Assembly (NCBI RefSeq): GCF_910592395.1
Contig: NC_088323.1
Coordinates: forward strand, 15,361,501 to 15,425,500
Reading direction: 5' to 3'
Origin: Lineus longissimus
Lineage: Eukaryota > Nemertea > Pilidiophora > Heteronemertea > Lineidae
DNA: 64,000 nt
Below, in pieces: positions 34,647 through 47,072 of the stretch. A program made the position numbers and the translations under genes. Position 1 is the first letter of the stretch, and each line of letters opens with the position of its first letter. The notes below the pieces were generated by a model. It did no database searches, was not told where the DNA came from, and saw only the letters and a program-made list of their open reading frames with translations.

Positions 34647-37600
34647 GGAGCAGCCTGCGAAGAAAGGAAGTCAAGATTTCTTTCACCCATTACCTCAATA
34701 GCATCCCGCGAAGTTACTATTTATAGCTCACAAGGTCATTTGCATAAGATATTGATGACGTTTTAGTCACGTGACAATCGGACATCGACACTTATTTCTA
34801 CGCATTTGAGCTTATTTCAAAGTCAATTATCTTTGACCCTGCATTGTTTTTAGCATGAATGATACCATAGAGTCAGAGAGAGAAATATTCAGAACAATTA
34901 TGTAGTATTTCCAACACTCGGACATGTGCCAGATTGAATCTAACTGCCCTAGTTAGAAAGCCTAAATCCATTACGAAACCGCATGTTTGTCCGACATTGC
35001 CTGTAATTCAGCGATGGGGAAATAGAGGGCAGCAGCTGCAGTGACGTCATCTTCGCGGAATGCTATTGTTGAACTTAAAATCATGCCTACTTATCGGCGG
35101 TGAATATCAGTCCTAACGTCTCTTCATATACGCACAACGACGGTGGATCGGCATGCTTGAAATGGACCTCGAACTTGTTTCGATACTCTTCGGTTCTAAC
35201 CACAAGTAGGACCAAGGACATGACCGCACGAGATGATTTTTGTCCATGCAGAATTCCCGGCACTGGTCATCGGACGCAAACGTGTGACCTGCGATCACGA
35301 TGAATGCGACAAAAATCACTCATTTGCGGTGGTCATCGCAGCTGCCGATGAAAAGGATCGGTGATCGTAGCGACCTGCAATCATTATCGAACCAAGTGAT
35401 CACGACTGGTTTTACTCGCAAACAAGAGACCTTTCTGTCGCACATAGCAGTGATCATAATCGCAGGTCGAAGCGATTTAAATCGCTCGTTTGCGCGGCGC
35501 TTTAGTTCCTCATCCTATCCTTTGTGAGTGCACTGTTATTGCGAAAGACGACACCAACCAGTCCCATTAGAGAATCCGCCAGGCATCCGTTCCTTGCGAC
35601 ATCCTGCGATACAGGTTTTTGATACTCCCACCTCGTATACAAAATATTGCGAGGCGGAGTATATTGAAAATCACTGATTATGTCAGGATGTACCTTCGAA
35701 GGACCATGCCTTATTCGCAGGGCCGGTCTAGAGTTAGACCTTGGCAACAAGTTTCGCTTATTGCCCCGTTAGAATATATTTTGTTACCTTATCCACACAC
35801 AACCGAGCAATACTTCGCATAGTTACGATACAGTCGTTACAACTACGAACTTTGCAAAACAAAACTAACATCCGGCGTACCATTGACGTTAGCGCAAGAT
35901 AAGGAAACTCTTATTCACCATAACTTGAGCAATGCACCTCTACATTAAGCTGTACACAATGTACATAATGCATACCGGATGATAGGGTATAGCTTGATAA
36001 AAATGGATCGATGTTCTGAAATCGAGAAAACATTCAGGTCATCTCAGACTTGTGCAAGGTGCGTGGAAACGCATGTTCTTGCGCAAGTTTTCTTCATTAT
36101 TCCTAGTGTTGTTTTTTATCGTATCCTTTGGTAATGCGCTTTACTGCCCCCCCCTTCCACTTATGATTGTCTACTATGGACCATGAAAATTATTAAACTG
36201 TACATATTCCTATCCGTGTTGCATTGATTTATTGAAGACTCGAAATCGGGTTATTGGTCAGGTAACTTTGAATTACCTGAAAAGGGTAATTGCAGTTACC
36301 CTTGTCAAAACATGCCGATTTACTGTCGTTGTGTGAGGTATTAGCCATCCTTCTTGAAAGGAGGAGACTTCAAGATTGATTTTCACCGCCGGTAAGTCGG
36401 CATGCGTCAAAATGGCGGAGGGGCGATACTGTCTATAGTAAGTTTTGCCCCTTTTCTCCCAAGGGGTGACCTCACATTGCAAGTAGTCTGAACGTGAAGA
36501 AAATCGCTGCTCGTGACGCCGTTTTTTGCCAGGGGAAGAAGAGCCACCTTAGAACACATGCTACATACGTTTCTCTGGATAGGGTTCCCAGTTTGACGTT
36601 GTCTCTGGCATTCAAAGCACTTGGCAGTCAAATAAAAGGTGACGAGCGATGCGATGAATATATATAGATCATGCCGCCGGACTGTAATCAAGTTAAAACG
36701 GTGAACTTTAAAAGACTTGTTAATTGCGTCTTTTCTACATGTATATTTATCTATCTGTTATTTCGACCTATGAAGGAATGGCACAAATTCAAGTCAGATG
36801 AGAAGCGTGTAACGAAATATCGTTTTAACCCACGGAATACCTGTCTTATCTCTAATAAAAAGAATCTATGCTTAATTTAGTAACTCCGGGGCTCAGGTGC
36901 CACGCGCATTTTTCGGATGTTGTGCGGTTAAGTTTGTGATCCGGAATGTTTCTAAAAAAAAACACGCACATAGAGATTGTGCGTCGATGAAATTTTTTTA
37001 TAGACAGTTGCAATGATCGCCATCCAGAACAACAAACAGATGATAAATATATTTGTAAACTTATTCTTTCTCTCATTTCAAATGGGCAGCTGCGCTTCGT
37101 GGATGTAGTTCAAGGGTTAATGGGAGAGTAGGTTTTCAGTAAATCTCACTCCCGGGCATCGGGAGCTTCAGGGGCTGTTAAAAATTTAATAAATAAAGGC
37201 ATATTTTGTCCCCTGCCGTGCTACAATTTGAACCCTGTCGCCGCCATGCTTATATAGGCATGTCCCGCTGTTTACATACATACATGTATACACGTTTTGC
37301 ATGTTAGTCGAAGGCTATTGTTTGGAAGAATCAAATTTGGTTATGGTGTTCAACATTAGCTGTCTGATGATAGGTACATTCTCCAGTCCAAATTACCCAA
37401 TATGTATTTCTAGCTGAGATAACCACAACGTCATTGGGTGAACCCGGTCTCCTCCAGGCTTGTATGAGCACGGTCGCCTCAAGGCTTGTATGAACTCTGT
37501 TGTGTCCAGGCTTGTATGAACCCAGTCCCCTCCAGGCTTGAAAGAACCTAATCGCCTCCAGGCTTGAATGAACCCTGTCGCCTCCAGGCTTGTATGAACT

Positions 37601-39650
37601 CTGTTGTGTCCAGGCTTGTATGAACCCAGTCCCCTCCAGGCTTGAAAAAACCCAATCGCCTCCAGGCTTGAATGAACCCTGTCGCCTCAAGGCTTGTATG
37701 AACTCTGTTGTGTCCAGGCTTGTATGAACCCAGTCCCCTCCAGGCTTGAAAGAACCCAATCGCCTCCAGGCTTGTATGAACCCTGTCGCCTTCAGGCTTG
37801 AAAGCATTCGTGTCGGCCAACAATATTGTTCTTGGACGAAATAGATATGATAATGATGATGAACATTATGTTTCCACAGTGGGGGTCCGATGTAAAGTTA
37901 GAACGTTCTATATATATATGTCTTTCCGATGCATTTGTTACTGGAACAACTGCTGATCTCGTTCGAATATTTCCATAATTGACTGGCAGGGGTCTTAGGT
38001 GATTGAGATGTGCTATTGTCTTTTGATATTTTGTCATTGTCGGTGAAGGTTATTCAGGATCTCATAATACACCTGTCACTGTACCAAATGGGCTAACAGT
38101 TGGGCGTATGGCTGCATGGAGTTCACGTGCGCGTTGTCCAAACCCCGCAAAACCAGAAAGTCGCCATCAAAGCACTCGGGACTCGAATCAAGTTTAATGT
38201 TAGCCATCTGCGTCACACGATACCAAAGGCCGTATTTAGAAGAGGATAGCTTGGGCCAGACGATACAATAAAAAGGTTTTTTGCGCAGATATGTCCAAAA
38301 ATGCCCCCCTCCCCGAAGCCCTCCCCCACCACCACCCCAATGACCAAAATACCACACACGACCACATTGGCCGCACGCCTTGACTTTCGCCTTCCGAAAC
38401 AAAGACCCAACAACCCTGCCTAACCCCTTAAAAGAAAAATGCGGTTTATCGGGAACCACAGCTAAAACTAATTTAAAAGGATGGCAGTCTGTCGAGTTGA
38501 AAGTCATCCCAAGGCCTTTAAGCGGCGGTCATGGTCCTCAAGGCCATTTTCGTTACAATTGCTATAAAATATCACGCCTATATTGCCCCTTTAATAACAA
38601 TTATTGATGAACAAAATGTGTGATGATGATAAAGAGACCTACCGCACCATTACCAATCTTCCAACATCTTGAAGCGACTGTGAAGAACAAACAATAAATC
38701 GCCTTCACGTTTTCCACACCTGTCTTCATGAGATTTCTTGATCACGTGACCAGGTTAAATTTAAAACAAAGTAGTTCCCCAACCTCGGTTTAGTTTCGAC
38801 TGCAGCGAGAGTGGCTGGCATCCTAGACTAAGTTTTATAGCTCAGGTGTCATTATATCTTACCGAACTACACAATTTAATCGGTATGGGGGACGAGATGT
38901 GACTTTGAAAATTGTCTTCAAACTGGATCTATTTTCTAACCGCGAGGACTTGCCGGAGTGCGAGGATTGGAATCAGTTTGTGATAGAGAATCGTCAACCG
39001 GAGATAAAGGTGTCGCACTTTCTCAAATACCCGCCGGGCCGAGGGTAGTTTTCTCGGGAACTGAAAACTCCCCAGTGGAACCTGATACACCTTCCACCAC
39101 TGTATAATCATGGAGGTACTACACACTGTGCCTCGTTTTGGCGGCGGCAGCGGTTACATACGCAATTATAACCGCTTGGTTCGCTGAAGCAGTCAAAATC
39201 ATACTTCGATGTTTACTTTCGGGTGCTTCAACCTCACTGTCGGTATTAGTTTCTCACAATACACCGCTCGGATAGTGCCGACATTTCACCTCGGCGATGC
39301 GCCGCCGTTTTGACCTACATTTTAGCTCCACCATGCGGTGTTTGCTCAGAATACCAAGACCTCCAGTTCGGTATCAGTTCCTTTAATCTAAATACGGGTA
39401 TGACACACTTTTCGTTTAGATCAATTTTTTCTTTGTTATAGGCGGTAGGTCGATAGTTGTAAGGTGAGAGTGAGAAAAGTCCCTGGGTGATTTGAGCGGG
39501 GGAGGAATTGGATGCACCTGGTTCTTCACCCGATCAAACATCTGTTTTAAAACAGCCTCACACTTTACGTAGTCGAAAAAACAGTATCTGTCCGTGTGGA
39601 AGTTTATAAACCTCCACTGCAATCACAACCGCAGGCGTGAACGTTGAAGT
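34647..39650. other. Gene-poor stretch upstream of the GPI-type gene
   Basis: Apart from the 33-bp repeat, there are only short frames. A minus-strand stretch at 38213-38075 reads MANIKLDSSPECFDGDFLVL after an acceptor-like GACGCAG and stays open 43 codons. It could be an exon but nothing joins it. A C-rich run is at 38300-38340. Confidence 0.3.
37438..37803 (-). repeat. 33-bp tandem repeat, about 11 copies
   Basis: The unit CAGGCTTGTATGAACC plus a variable CAGTCCCCTC/CTGTCGCCTC/CTGTTGTGTC part repeats at 33 bp. The minus strand stays open because the period is three-fold. Higher-order blocks of three units recur. Confidence 0.9.
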
Positions 39651-39659
39651 CGGGGCGGT

Positions 39660-40215
39660 AGAAAGCAAACTTTGAGCCGCCTGCTAAACTGGTTCCGGTG
39701 TAGAAGAAGAAATTGTCCCCCTGCATCTCTTAATCACGTTCCTAGCTTTTCTCTGCCCCTTAAGGTACACTTTTCTTCTCTGGAATTAGCGGCTCCGTTG
39801 TAGGAGGTGTCAGCAACCACCTTTTTAAAATATAACCAGAATTCCCCAACAACCAGCCATTCGGTGGATTACGTTCAAATACTTTGCCAAGAGCAGAGCT
39901 ATGCAGTACGAAGGCATCATGTGATCCTCAAGGATATCTTGCAAAACATTGATGCTGTTGAAACCTTTCCGGTTGACATAAACGTGCTCAGTTATGGACA
40001 GTTTCTTAATCTTACAGTGCGTTCCATCGACAGCAGCAATCACTCGTGGGAATCCTGTTATCTCGAAAAGCTTTGTCTTTACCTTTTGCAAATTGTTGTC
40101 GAAGAATACATGTTCGTCAATGCGGGCGGAGAGTGCAATAGACACCGCACGAATGCATCTCCCAGCCGTTGGGATAATTATGTGGTCAATGTCACCAACT
40201 GATGACTGAGTGTTA
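39660..40215 (-). pseudogene. Decayed PIF/Harbinger (HARBI1-type) transposase fragment
   Basis: The minus-strand frame 40145-39825 reads FPRVIAAVDGTHCKIKK and EHVYVNRKGFNSINV, the DDE-domain hallmark of HARBI1-type transposases (DGTH, YxNRKGxxSINV). Downstream, in shifted frames, it continues as [17 protein letters not shown] and KARNVIKRCRG, the conserved end of the domain. Frameshifts, an internal deletion after INV and an in-frame stop show it is inactive. Confidence 0.8.
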
Positions 40216-40221
40216 CCATCA

Positions 40222-40400
40222 AGGAATTAATACCGAGCTGGCGGTCATTGGTTGTATAATCAAGACCGCTCGGGTAGACCGAAAATGCAGTCCAAAACCC
40301 GAGGCGCTTCGCCAAGGGTTTTGGACGTAATTTGAGGTCTACCCGAGCGGTCTTGATTATATAACCAATGACCGACAGCGAGGTATTAATTTCTATTCTA
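40222..40400. mobile_element. Foldback hairpin MITE with ~75-bp arms
   Basis: TTAATACCGAGCTGGCGGTC to GGGTAGACC (40227-40283) is inverted at 40344-40390 (GGTCTACCCGAGCGGTCTTG, ACCAATGACCG, GGTATTAA). The short loop contains GTCCAAAACCCGAGGCG and its inverse. Related half-copies continue at 40755-40810. It abuts the Harbinger fragment and may be its non-autonomous relative. Confidence 0.75.
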
Positions 40401-40924
40401 AAAGGTTTCAAAATTAAACAAATTAAATACGATTTGAAAGGTATATATGTTCCGTTTTCGTCAAAGAATGATCCAGCCTGGTGTCCGGAACTCCGCCATA
40501 TTGTTGCTTGTGAAGATGACGTCACGCAGCAAGGGAATTCCCAGTCTGCTAGCTCGATTTCTACCATTTCCTCGTCTTTGACCTCTTCTGAATCCTGACT
40601 GACGACCTCGAAAGAGTCCTCGGGTATCCTCCCTACTTCACAAATCCCAATATATCGGGGAATACTTCAAAATCTCGTGTTCTTGACATTGTTTTGTGGG
40701 GCTGAGTCGTTGCTTCTTGGTGAAAATAATTCGTCTGCTAAAATTCAGAATTTTATACCTACCCAGGCGGTCATTGGTTACGATACCAAGACCGCTCCGA
40801 TCAAAACGAGGCGTAATGTATTTTGTATTAGAAACAATGATATACTGTGACTAAGGCCTTTTAGAATGAAGCGTAACATTCTATGTCCTCTCTCGTCGAA
40901 CTCCGGCAGACAAATGGCAGACTA

Positions 40925-41160
40925 AAGGTACCCAAACCGTCCATTAGATCTGAGGCCGCCCTATTAACAAATGACAGGAAAAGAGCGCTACCTTAAACAC
41001 TGCTTAATGTTACCATTAACCTAGATATTTTAAAAGCACCTTCTTGATATGCCCTGCTCGTAAAGTGACCGTCATCAAGATGCCATTAGCGTTAATGGAA
41101 CTATATTAGGCTTTATAGTATAGGCCCCAGGTGCACATGCCATAAAGATTTTGATGAGGC
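40925..41160 (+). repeat. Direct repeat pair, left copy
   Basis: It matches 41940-42140 in the same orientation. Shared phrases include CTGCTTAATGTTACCATTAA, CCTTCTTGATAT and GTGACCGTCATCAAGATGCC. The spacing is about 1 kb. It could be two ends of a short LTR-like element or a local duplication. Confidence 0.7.
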
Positions 41161-41939
41161 TCCATCATGGTACTTTAATGGAAGAATTTAAGTCCATGGT
41201 AATGCCACGTCACTAAATACTTTCATGTAGCGTTTTTATCGTGTTGTCATTCCATTAACTTTAGCAGCCCTTCGAATCTAAGGGGTACCATTATGAGAAT
41301 GCATAAAATCTGTTCAAACGCGGGTTGGGATTTTGTGCTTGTACCGTAATTAGCGGATCTGGATGTATGAAAATGAATGAACTATTGTTGGTGAAATGCT
41401 ACAGCTTGATGGAATGATTCCTCGATATAAAATAGAGTGGTTAAGACTACAATGGCGCTATGGCTGTAGGCAAGTAGTAAGCGTATTGATACTAAACATG
41501 TACCCGTCTACTACGATATTTTGACGTGAAATTACTACCCTCAGTTAGTTTTAACCGATTCAACGGATAGATGAAAAATCTCAGTGCGACAGAAATTTGG
41601 TGACAGACATTTTGATACTGAGTGGTGAACTCTGTATCAAAACGACCTCCTGCTTTGAGTCCTGTCTGAGATTAAGGACAGCAAGGCACAGACGGCTATC
41701 GATCCTTTTTAGAATAGACATGCAAGCACTGAGTTATTATTAACCAAATACAAACACACTTTGCCTGCCCCGACTGACCCCACACAAACATACACTCAAA
41801 TGGCCGCTTTTTACGTCTTTTAGCCGTACAACTGCTATTATAATATTATGTAAACCGTTTCTCAGGTGTCCGCGATAGTCTCCACGTTTCAGATGCTGAC
41901 CCTCGCATCGAAAATCCAGTATTTGGGTCGGCGAAAGGA

Positions 41940-42140
41940 ACCCCAACCTTCCATTAGATCTAAGGCTGCCCTTTTAGTAAAAGACAAGATAAAAGCACTA
42001 CCTGAAACGCTGCTTAATGTTACCATTAACCTAGATACTCTAAAGGTACCTTCTTGATATACCCTGCTCTTAAAGTGACCGTCATCAAGATGCCATTAAC
42101 ACTAATGGAACTATATTATGCTTTATGATATAGGCGCCTG
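41940..42140 (+). repeat. Direct repeat pair, right copy
   Basis: Second copy of the 40925-41160 repeat, with about 85% identity by eye. No coding frame is visible between the copies. Confidence 0.7.
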
Positions 42141-43789
42141 GCCCATTACCATTTTGATGACACTGCTTAATTTCAGCTAAAAAAGACTAAATTTCAGGTT
42201 GACCTTGACCTTTTGACCCAACCTTGACCTTTAAGAGGTGACTGGGAGAAAGGCGACCTAATATATAATAGGAATAGACATTAAAACCAAGTTGATATTT
42301 CCTATGAGTTGTTCGAAATTAACATTGACAAAAATATACCTTTTTGAGAGTGGTTACCATGGAAACGGGCACGTTTGCAAGGTTTTCGGAAGAAATGGGG
42401 GTGTCAACAGGCAGATTCATATACACCTACTCCTGACAACTATGTTTCAAGCAGCAGTTTTGCATCAGCAAACATGTTTAGTGGATCAACATTTTGAGAC
42501 TTCAGCTTCCTGACGACAGCCAAGTTAATGAAGTTGTTTTGATAAATCAGCCTTGGTCTATCTTTTTAAGACGAAAAGAAACTTTTAGTCAGGCGTCATG
42601 ATCAACGAGTAAAAGATCTTTATGCTATCTTGACGCCATTTCTCATGCTATCGTGAGCACCTGATAACGATAGAGTAAAATACATCAGGTGCCAAAAAAA
42701 CCTGTGAATTTCATTGAGAACATCTCTCCACGTTTCAACTTAAATAAAAAGTGTGTATTCAAAGCTTACCTGGCTTCTTTCCTTCAGCGATATCACAACA
42801 CGCCTGCACCTTTGCTGTGATCGTCTGCTAAGTTTGTTATGATCTCGTTGAATCGCGCGAAAACGAGATCAAAGACCCACCTGACTCAGTCACAAGCTAC
42901 TCTCGCCTTACCTAGGTGAGCTGATACGATAGCAAGGCGACCAATTTCACCGCCTCAAATATAAACTTCAAATACGCCATGGGTGTCTCCTTTGTAACAA
43001 CCAATCAGATGTAAGCTTTCTGTTCTTGCCAAACCTGCCATTAAAACAACCGAAATGCAGAATGGTGGTCTTCTATAGGCCTACACCCCAGACGCTGTGG
43101 ATTGACCTCGTCCCACCCCATTGTTAGCATGGCATATGTACTACCTCATGAGTGTTATGATATCCTTTTTTGAGAAACATGCCGAACGAAAAATGAGATG
43201 CGGGAAAATATTGAGACTGGTATTGAGAGAGTGAATTGTCAGAGTCACCGAGTCATTTGTAAATTGGAAGATTTTGTTTCTGATAATGTATCAGGTAACA
43301 CTCCGGCGCAGTGGAGAAAGTAAGAAGGAAAAATGGCGTGCCTCGGGAGTCTAACATTAGGTGTGCACATAGGCCAATACCATTTTATTCGCAGCGGCTA
43401 CGGAGTGTAGCGATTCAGAGCAAGTCAGAACACATACATAAATAGCTCAGATTTACTTAAAATAGCCATGAGATCATAAGAGGTGTCAAAATGTTTATTT
43501 TTCTGCAAAATTATCATCACCTTAGATGCATAAATTTATGGACATTGATGCAAGCAGACGTCAATTCGAACAAAGCCAGTACTGTAGCAGGTGGTTGCGT
43601 GATGACGTCACACAAACATTCATCACGTGGGCAGTCGAACGTCTGCTGAGATCAAACATGGGTTGCGAACTTCATTAGCAATTAGCACGCAAAAATATTT
43701 AGTAGATGTGACAAGAGCAGACGTTTTATAAATCTCAATAGTAACTTTTTTCATACCAGATACTAAACAATGCAGTAGGGAACTGGCCC

Positions 43790-44075
43790 AGACTAGTGGG
43801 TTAAAGCTGAACTGCATGCACAAAACCAGAGCACCCCATGTGGCAATAGTAAGAAATTCAAACGACCGAAAGACCCTTCTGAATACTTCCTGAAACATGA
43901 TAGACCTCCGATGCTTCGATGCGCTTGATTTCACAAACCAGCAAGCCACAGGACGATGCGAACAGTCTCGGAGAATTATGGAAGAATAAAAATCAAAATC
44001 TTCTCCAGGGATTCGAACCCGGGAACTCGGGCTCAGAATACGAAGGCTCTAACCGTCTGAGCTAGGGGGGCTTTC
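43790..44075 (-). mobile_element. tRNA-headed SINE (first of a head-to-head pair)
   Basis: On the minus strand a head with A box TAGCTCAGACGG and B box GGTTCGAATCCC is followed by a body that includes TTGCTGGTTTGTGAAATCAA and ends GGTTTTGTGCATGCAG. The anticodon arm does not pair, so it is not a functional tRNA. Confidence 0.7.
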
Positions 44076-44354
44076 TTGTGAACTGCTGCCAGGAAATATA
44101 TCTTATATGAATGGCGATTATGCTTTATTTTGAGAGATGAACCAGAAATTTTCTCAAGTACACGTAATAGAAGAAGATACCAAGACAAAGGTGAACATTG
44201 CTAAGAGAAAACTCAGACTCCGCATACATAATCACGCACACCAAAGAAAAATGACTTTCTTCCTGCAGTTGCCCACTGGAAGCCACTCAAAGATGTTGAA
44301 CAGATTACACACAATTGTTTGCACATTCTATAAAGGCGTATAAAACGATAGTGA

Positions 44355-44622
44355 TTTCAAGCAGCCCACTGGCCTTGAGGATAAGAGTGTTGGCAATAAT
44401 AAAAGCAGAGGTCTCGAGTTCGAGTCCCGATGAGAGGACCTCTTTATTTTTTTCCTTCCAGAATTCTCTGCGAACGTCCCACGGCTTGCTGGTTTGTGAA
44501 ATCAAGCGCATCGAAGCATTGGAGGTCTATCATGTTTCAGGCCGTATTCAGAAGGGTCTTTCGGTCGTTTGAATTTCTTACTATTGCTGCATGGGATGCT
44601 CTGGTTTTGTGCATGCAGTGAA
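44355..44622 (+). mobile_element. tRNA-headed SINE (second of a head-to-head pair)
   Basis: The body (44455-44622) is the inverse of the body at 43790-43960 with few changes. The head differs: its B box is GAGTTCGAGTCCCG and its A-box region is TGGCCTTGAGGATAAGAG. It ends directly at a 67-bp minisatellite. Confidence 0.68.
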
Positions 44623-45245
44623 CGAATGTCCCCAGCAGTGAAGCCACTGTCCCCATCAGGAGACTGTCCCAAGCTGGAGGGCAAATGAAGCAAACGTCCC
44701 CAGCAGTGAAGCCACTGTCCCCAGAAGGAGACTGTCCCAAGCTGGAGGGCAAAGGAAGCAAACGTCCCCAGCAGTGAAGCCACTGTCCCCAGAAGGAGAC
44801 TGTCCCAAGCTCGGGGCCAAATGAAGCTAATGTCTCCAGCAGTGAAGCCACTGTCCCCAGCAGGAGACTGCCCCAAGCTGGAGGGCCGGCAAAGGAAGCA
44901 AATGTCCCCAGCAGTGAAGCCATACCACTGTCCCCAGCAGGAGACTTTCCCAAGCTGGAAGGCAAATGAAGCAAATGTCCCCAGCAGTGAAGCCACTGTC
45001 CCCAGCAGGAGACGTCCCAAGCTGGAGGGTAAAGATGAAGCAAATGTCTCCAGCAGTGAAGCCACTCTCCCCAGTGGGAGACTGCCCCAAGCTCGGGGCC
45101 AAATGAAGCAAATGTCCCCAGCAGTGACGCCACTGTCCCCAGCAGGAGACTGTCCCAAGCTGGAGGGCAAATGAACGAATGACTCAAGCAGTGAAGCCAC
45201 TGTCCCCAGCAGGAGACCGTCCCAAGCTAGAGGGCAATTGAAGCA
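44622..45245 (+). repeat. 67-bp minisatellite, nine to ten copies
   Basis: Units carry CCCCAGCAGTGAAGCCACTG, GGAGACTGTCCCAAGCTGGA and GGGCAAATGAAGCAAA. Single-unit length changes shift the frames. It begins right at the end of a SINE. Confidence 0.9.
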
Positions 45246-45717
45246 AAATATCTTTTAATTGTGAGGCCAGTCGGTATCTTAGCATGAAAGTCCACCCTGC
45301 ATGTACATGTACTGTAGGCCTACATGTAGTTGACTCCCGGGGTAGTCCATTGCGTCATCCAAATTTGATCTCCGTATAAGAGAGGGGCGAGGCCGGTCCA
45401 CTGCACCCGGAGTGTAATAATATGTAGGCGGTGAGTGCACTGAGGATATTGCTCAAGAAGACATTATGTAAACATACAGGTTATTTATACAAAAATAAAT
45501 ATGATATTTACGGGAGTACTTTGCGTCTAGTTTGTGACGTACGTTTGCTCCAGATGTCTTATTGATATACATGTAGATATGGTGATAAATGTGATAGATT
45601 GAGTATACATGTATATGTGTCTCAGTCCAGCCACCTGTTTAAAAAGACGATAATACTGTTAGCAGTAGAGAGGTTTAGATTTAGATCGGAGGACGAGAAT
45701 GAGATACGGATATCGCG

Positions 45718-46098
45718 TTGCCTGTTGTCAAAAATGCCAACAAAAGGGCCGTTTTTATTTACACGGGACCAAACCATACCCGACCAGACGAGACCAAATC
45801 AGTTTACATCGCTCACGACGTCATGAATGACGTAAAAAGTCTCCTATTGACGAAACATCGAACCTCACCAGACTCGGGCCGGTTTACAAGGCAGACTAAT
45901 TTCACGATCAAGACCGATCCGGACTTTGTCCCGTGTAAACAACCCTACCGGCACACTGTTTCTTGGCAACAGGACGAGGACGCTGAGTGCCCCCAGCCTT
46001 ACAGAACCATATACATGTACCATGATCCGTTGTACAAAAGGACCGGACACTTTCACCAGGGGACATTTCCTACTTCTACACCGATAGCGAGATATTGA
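45718..46098 (+). other. Open frame of unknown status
   Basis: A 126-codon open frame; the first in-frame ATG gives MNDVKSLLLTKHRTSPDSGR only, so most of the frame lacks a start. Phrases such as ACGGGACCAAACC and GTGTAAACAACC look like dispersed non-coding repeats and no domain is visible. I list it only because it is the longest frame in the 45.3-47 kb gap. Confidence 0.15.
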
Positions 46099-46224
46099 TT
46101 TGCAATAATGTTGAAGAGGGCAACTATTCGAACAATTTGGTAAAGTATAGGAAGTTACTTTGGATAAGGCAAATGTTAGGGAACTGTAGATTGGCAAATA
46201 AGTAACGTAGAAGGCAAGAAAACT

Positions 46225-46620
46225 AAAAAAATGGAAAAGAAACTTTTGGATCAGGCAATGTTGGAAAACTGTAAACTGTCAAATAAGTAAAGTAGAAAAC
46301 TGCTCGTTGGATCAGGCGGCAAATGTAAGGAACTGTAAACTGGCAAATAAGTAAAGTAGAAAACGTTGGATCAGGCGGCAAATGTAAGGAACTGTAAACT
46401 GTCAAATAAGTAAAGTAGAAAACTGCTCGTTGGATCAGGCGGCAAATGTAAGGAAACTGTAAACTGGCAAATAAGTAAAGCAGAAAACTACTCGTTGGAT
46501 CAGGCGGCAAATGTGAGGAAAGTGTAAACTGGCAAATAAGTAAAGTAGAAAACTACTCGTTGGATCAGCCGGGCAAATGTCAGGAAACTTCAAACTGGCA
46601 AATACTATTGTATATAGATA
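46225..46620 (+). repeat. ~62-bp tandem repeat, six copies
   Basis: The unit is marked by GGATCAGGCGGCAAATGTAA and ACTGGCAAATAAGTAAAGTA. Unit lengths vary from about 60 to 65 bp. Confidence 0.88.
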
Positions 46621-46936
46621 AATAAATAAATAAATATATCTATAGTTAGCAGTAGACATTTGGAATTAGGCAAATGTTAGGGAGTAAGAAAGTGTCAATG
46701 AACAGGTCAACTTTACATCTGATTCAGACAAAAGGAAAATCTATAGGTTAGAAAAATTTGACTAAAAAATGACTGAAAAAAGAAAAACATGTTCTATTTA
46801 CGCAGCTAATTGCGTCATCCTAATTAGGGTTAGGGTTATTTATTAAAATCTCCCGCCAGAACTAAACTACCGATAACGAACTCGATTGCGTTACATCATT
46901 TTGTTATCGCACACTGCTGACGTCAATGAGCCATAA

Positions 46937-46951
46937 CCGCTAGGTGGCAGC
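46937..46951 (+). promoter_or_regulatory. CTCF-like site upstream of the VOPP1-like gene
   Basis: CCGCTAGGTGGCAGC agrees with the CTCF core (CCASYAGRKGGCRSY) at 14 of 15 positions. A perfect CRE, TGACGTCA, lies at 46918-46925. Both are within 155 bp upstream of the start codon. Confidence 0.45.
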
Positions 46952-47072
46952 ACTGTAGAAAGGAAAATTCCCAGTTTCGCGAAACTGAGTTATTTTGACG
47001 TGTTTTTTACCCGATTTTCGCTTTTTTCCGTATTGAAAATTGTTTTAGAAGATAGGTCTAATCATAAAGATC

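Noticed and set aside
35113-35319. Apparent small secreted peptide (MIFVAFIVIAGHTFASDDQC...)
   Set aside because: The start codon is GTG directly after an in-frame TGA, so there is no eukaryotic start; no acceptor or upstream exon of matching phase was found.
36407-36691. Ly6-like first exon (FIASLVTFYLTAKCFECQRQ) on the minus strand
   Set aside because: Starts with TTG, has no in-frame ATG, and no second Ly6 exon with the remaining cysteines and matching phase could be found nearby.
37331-37823. 158-aa and 91-aa minus-strand open frames
   Set aside because: Products of the 33-bp tandem repeat; no domain or start context.
43992-44073. Functional tRNA gene on the minus strand
   Set aside because: A and B boxes are good, but the anticodon and acceptor stems do not pair, and the same body follows another head nearby, so it is a SINE head.
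44502-45200. 200-aa class open frames on the minus strand
   Set aside because: They follow the 67-bp minisatellite in several frames at once and contain only repeat peptides.
46820-46840. Telomere-like TTAGGGTTAGGG
   Set aside because: Only two units plus a partial one; too short to mean an interstitial telomere.
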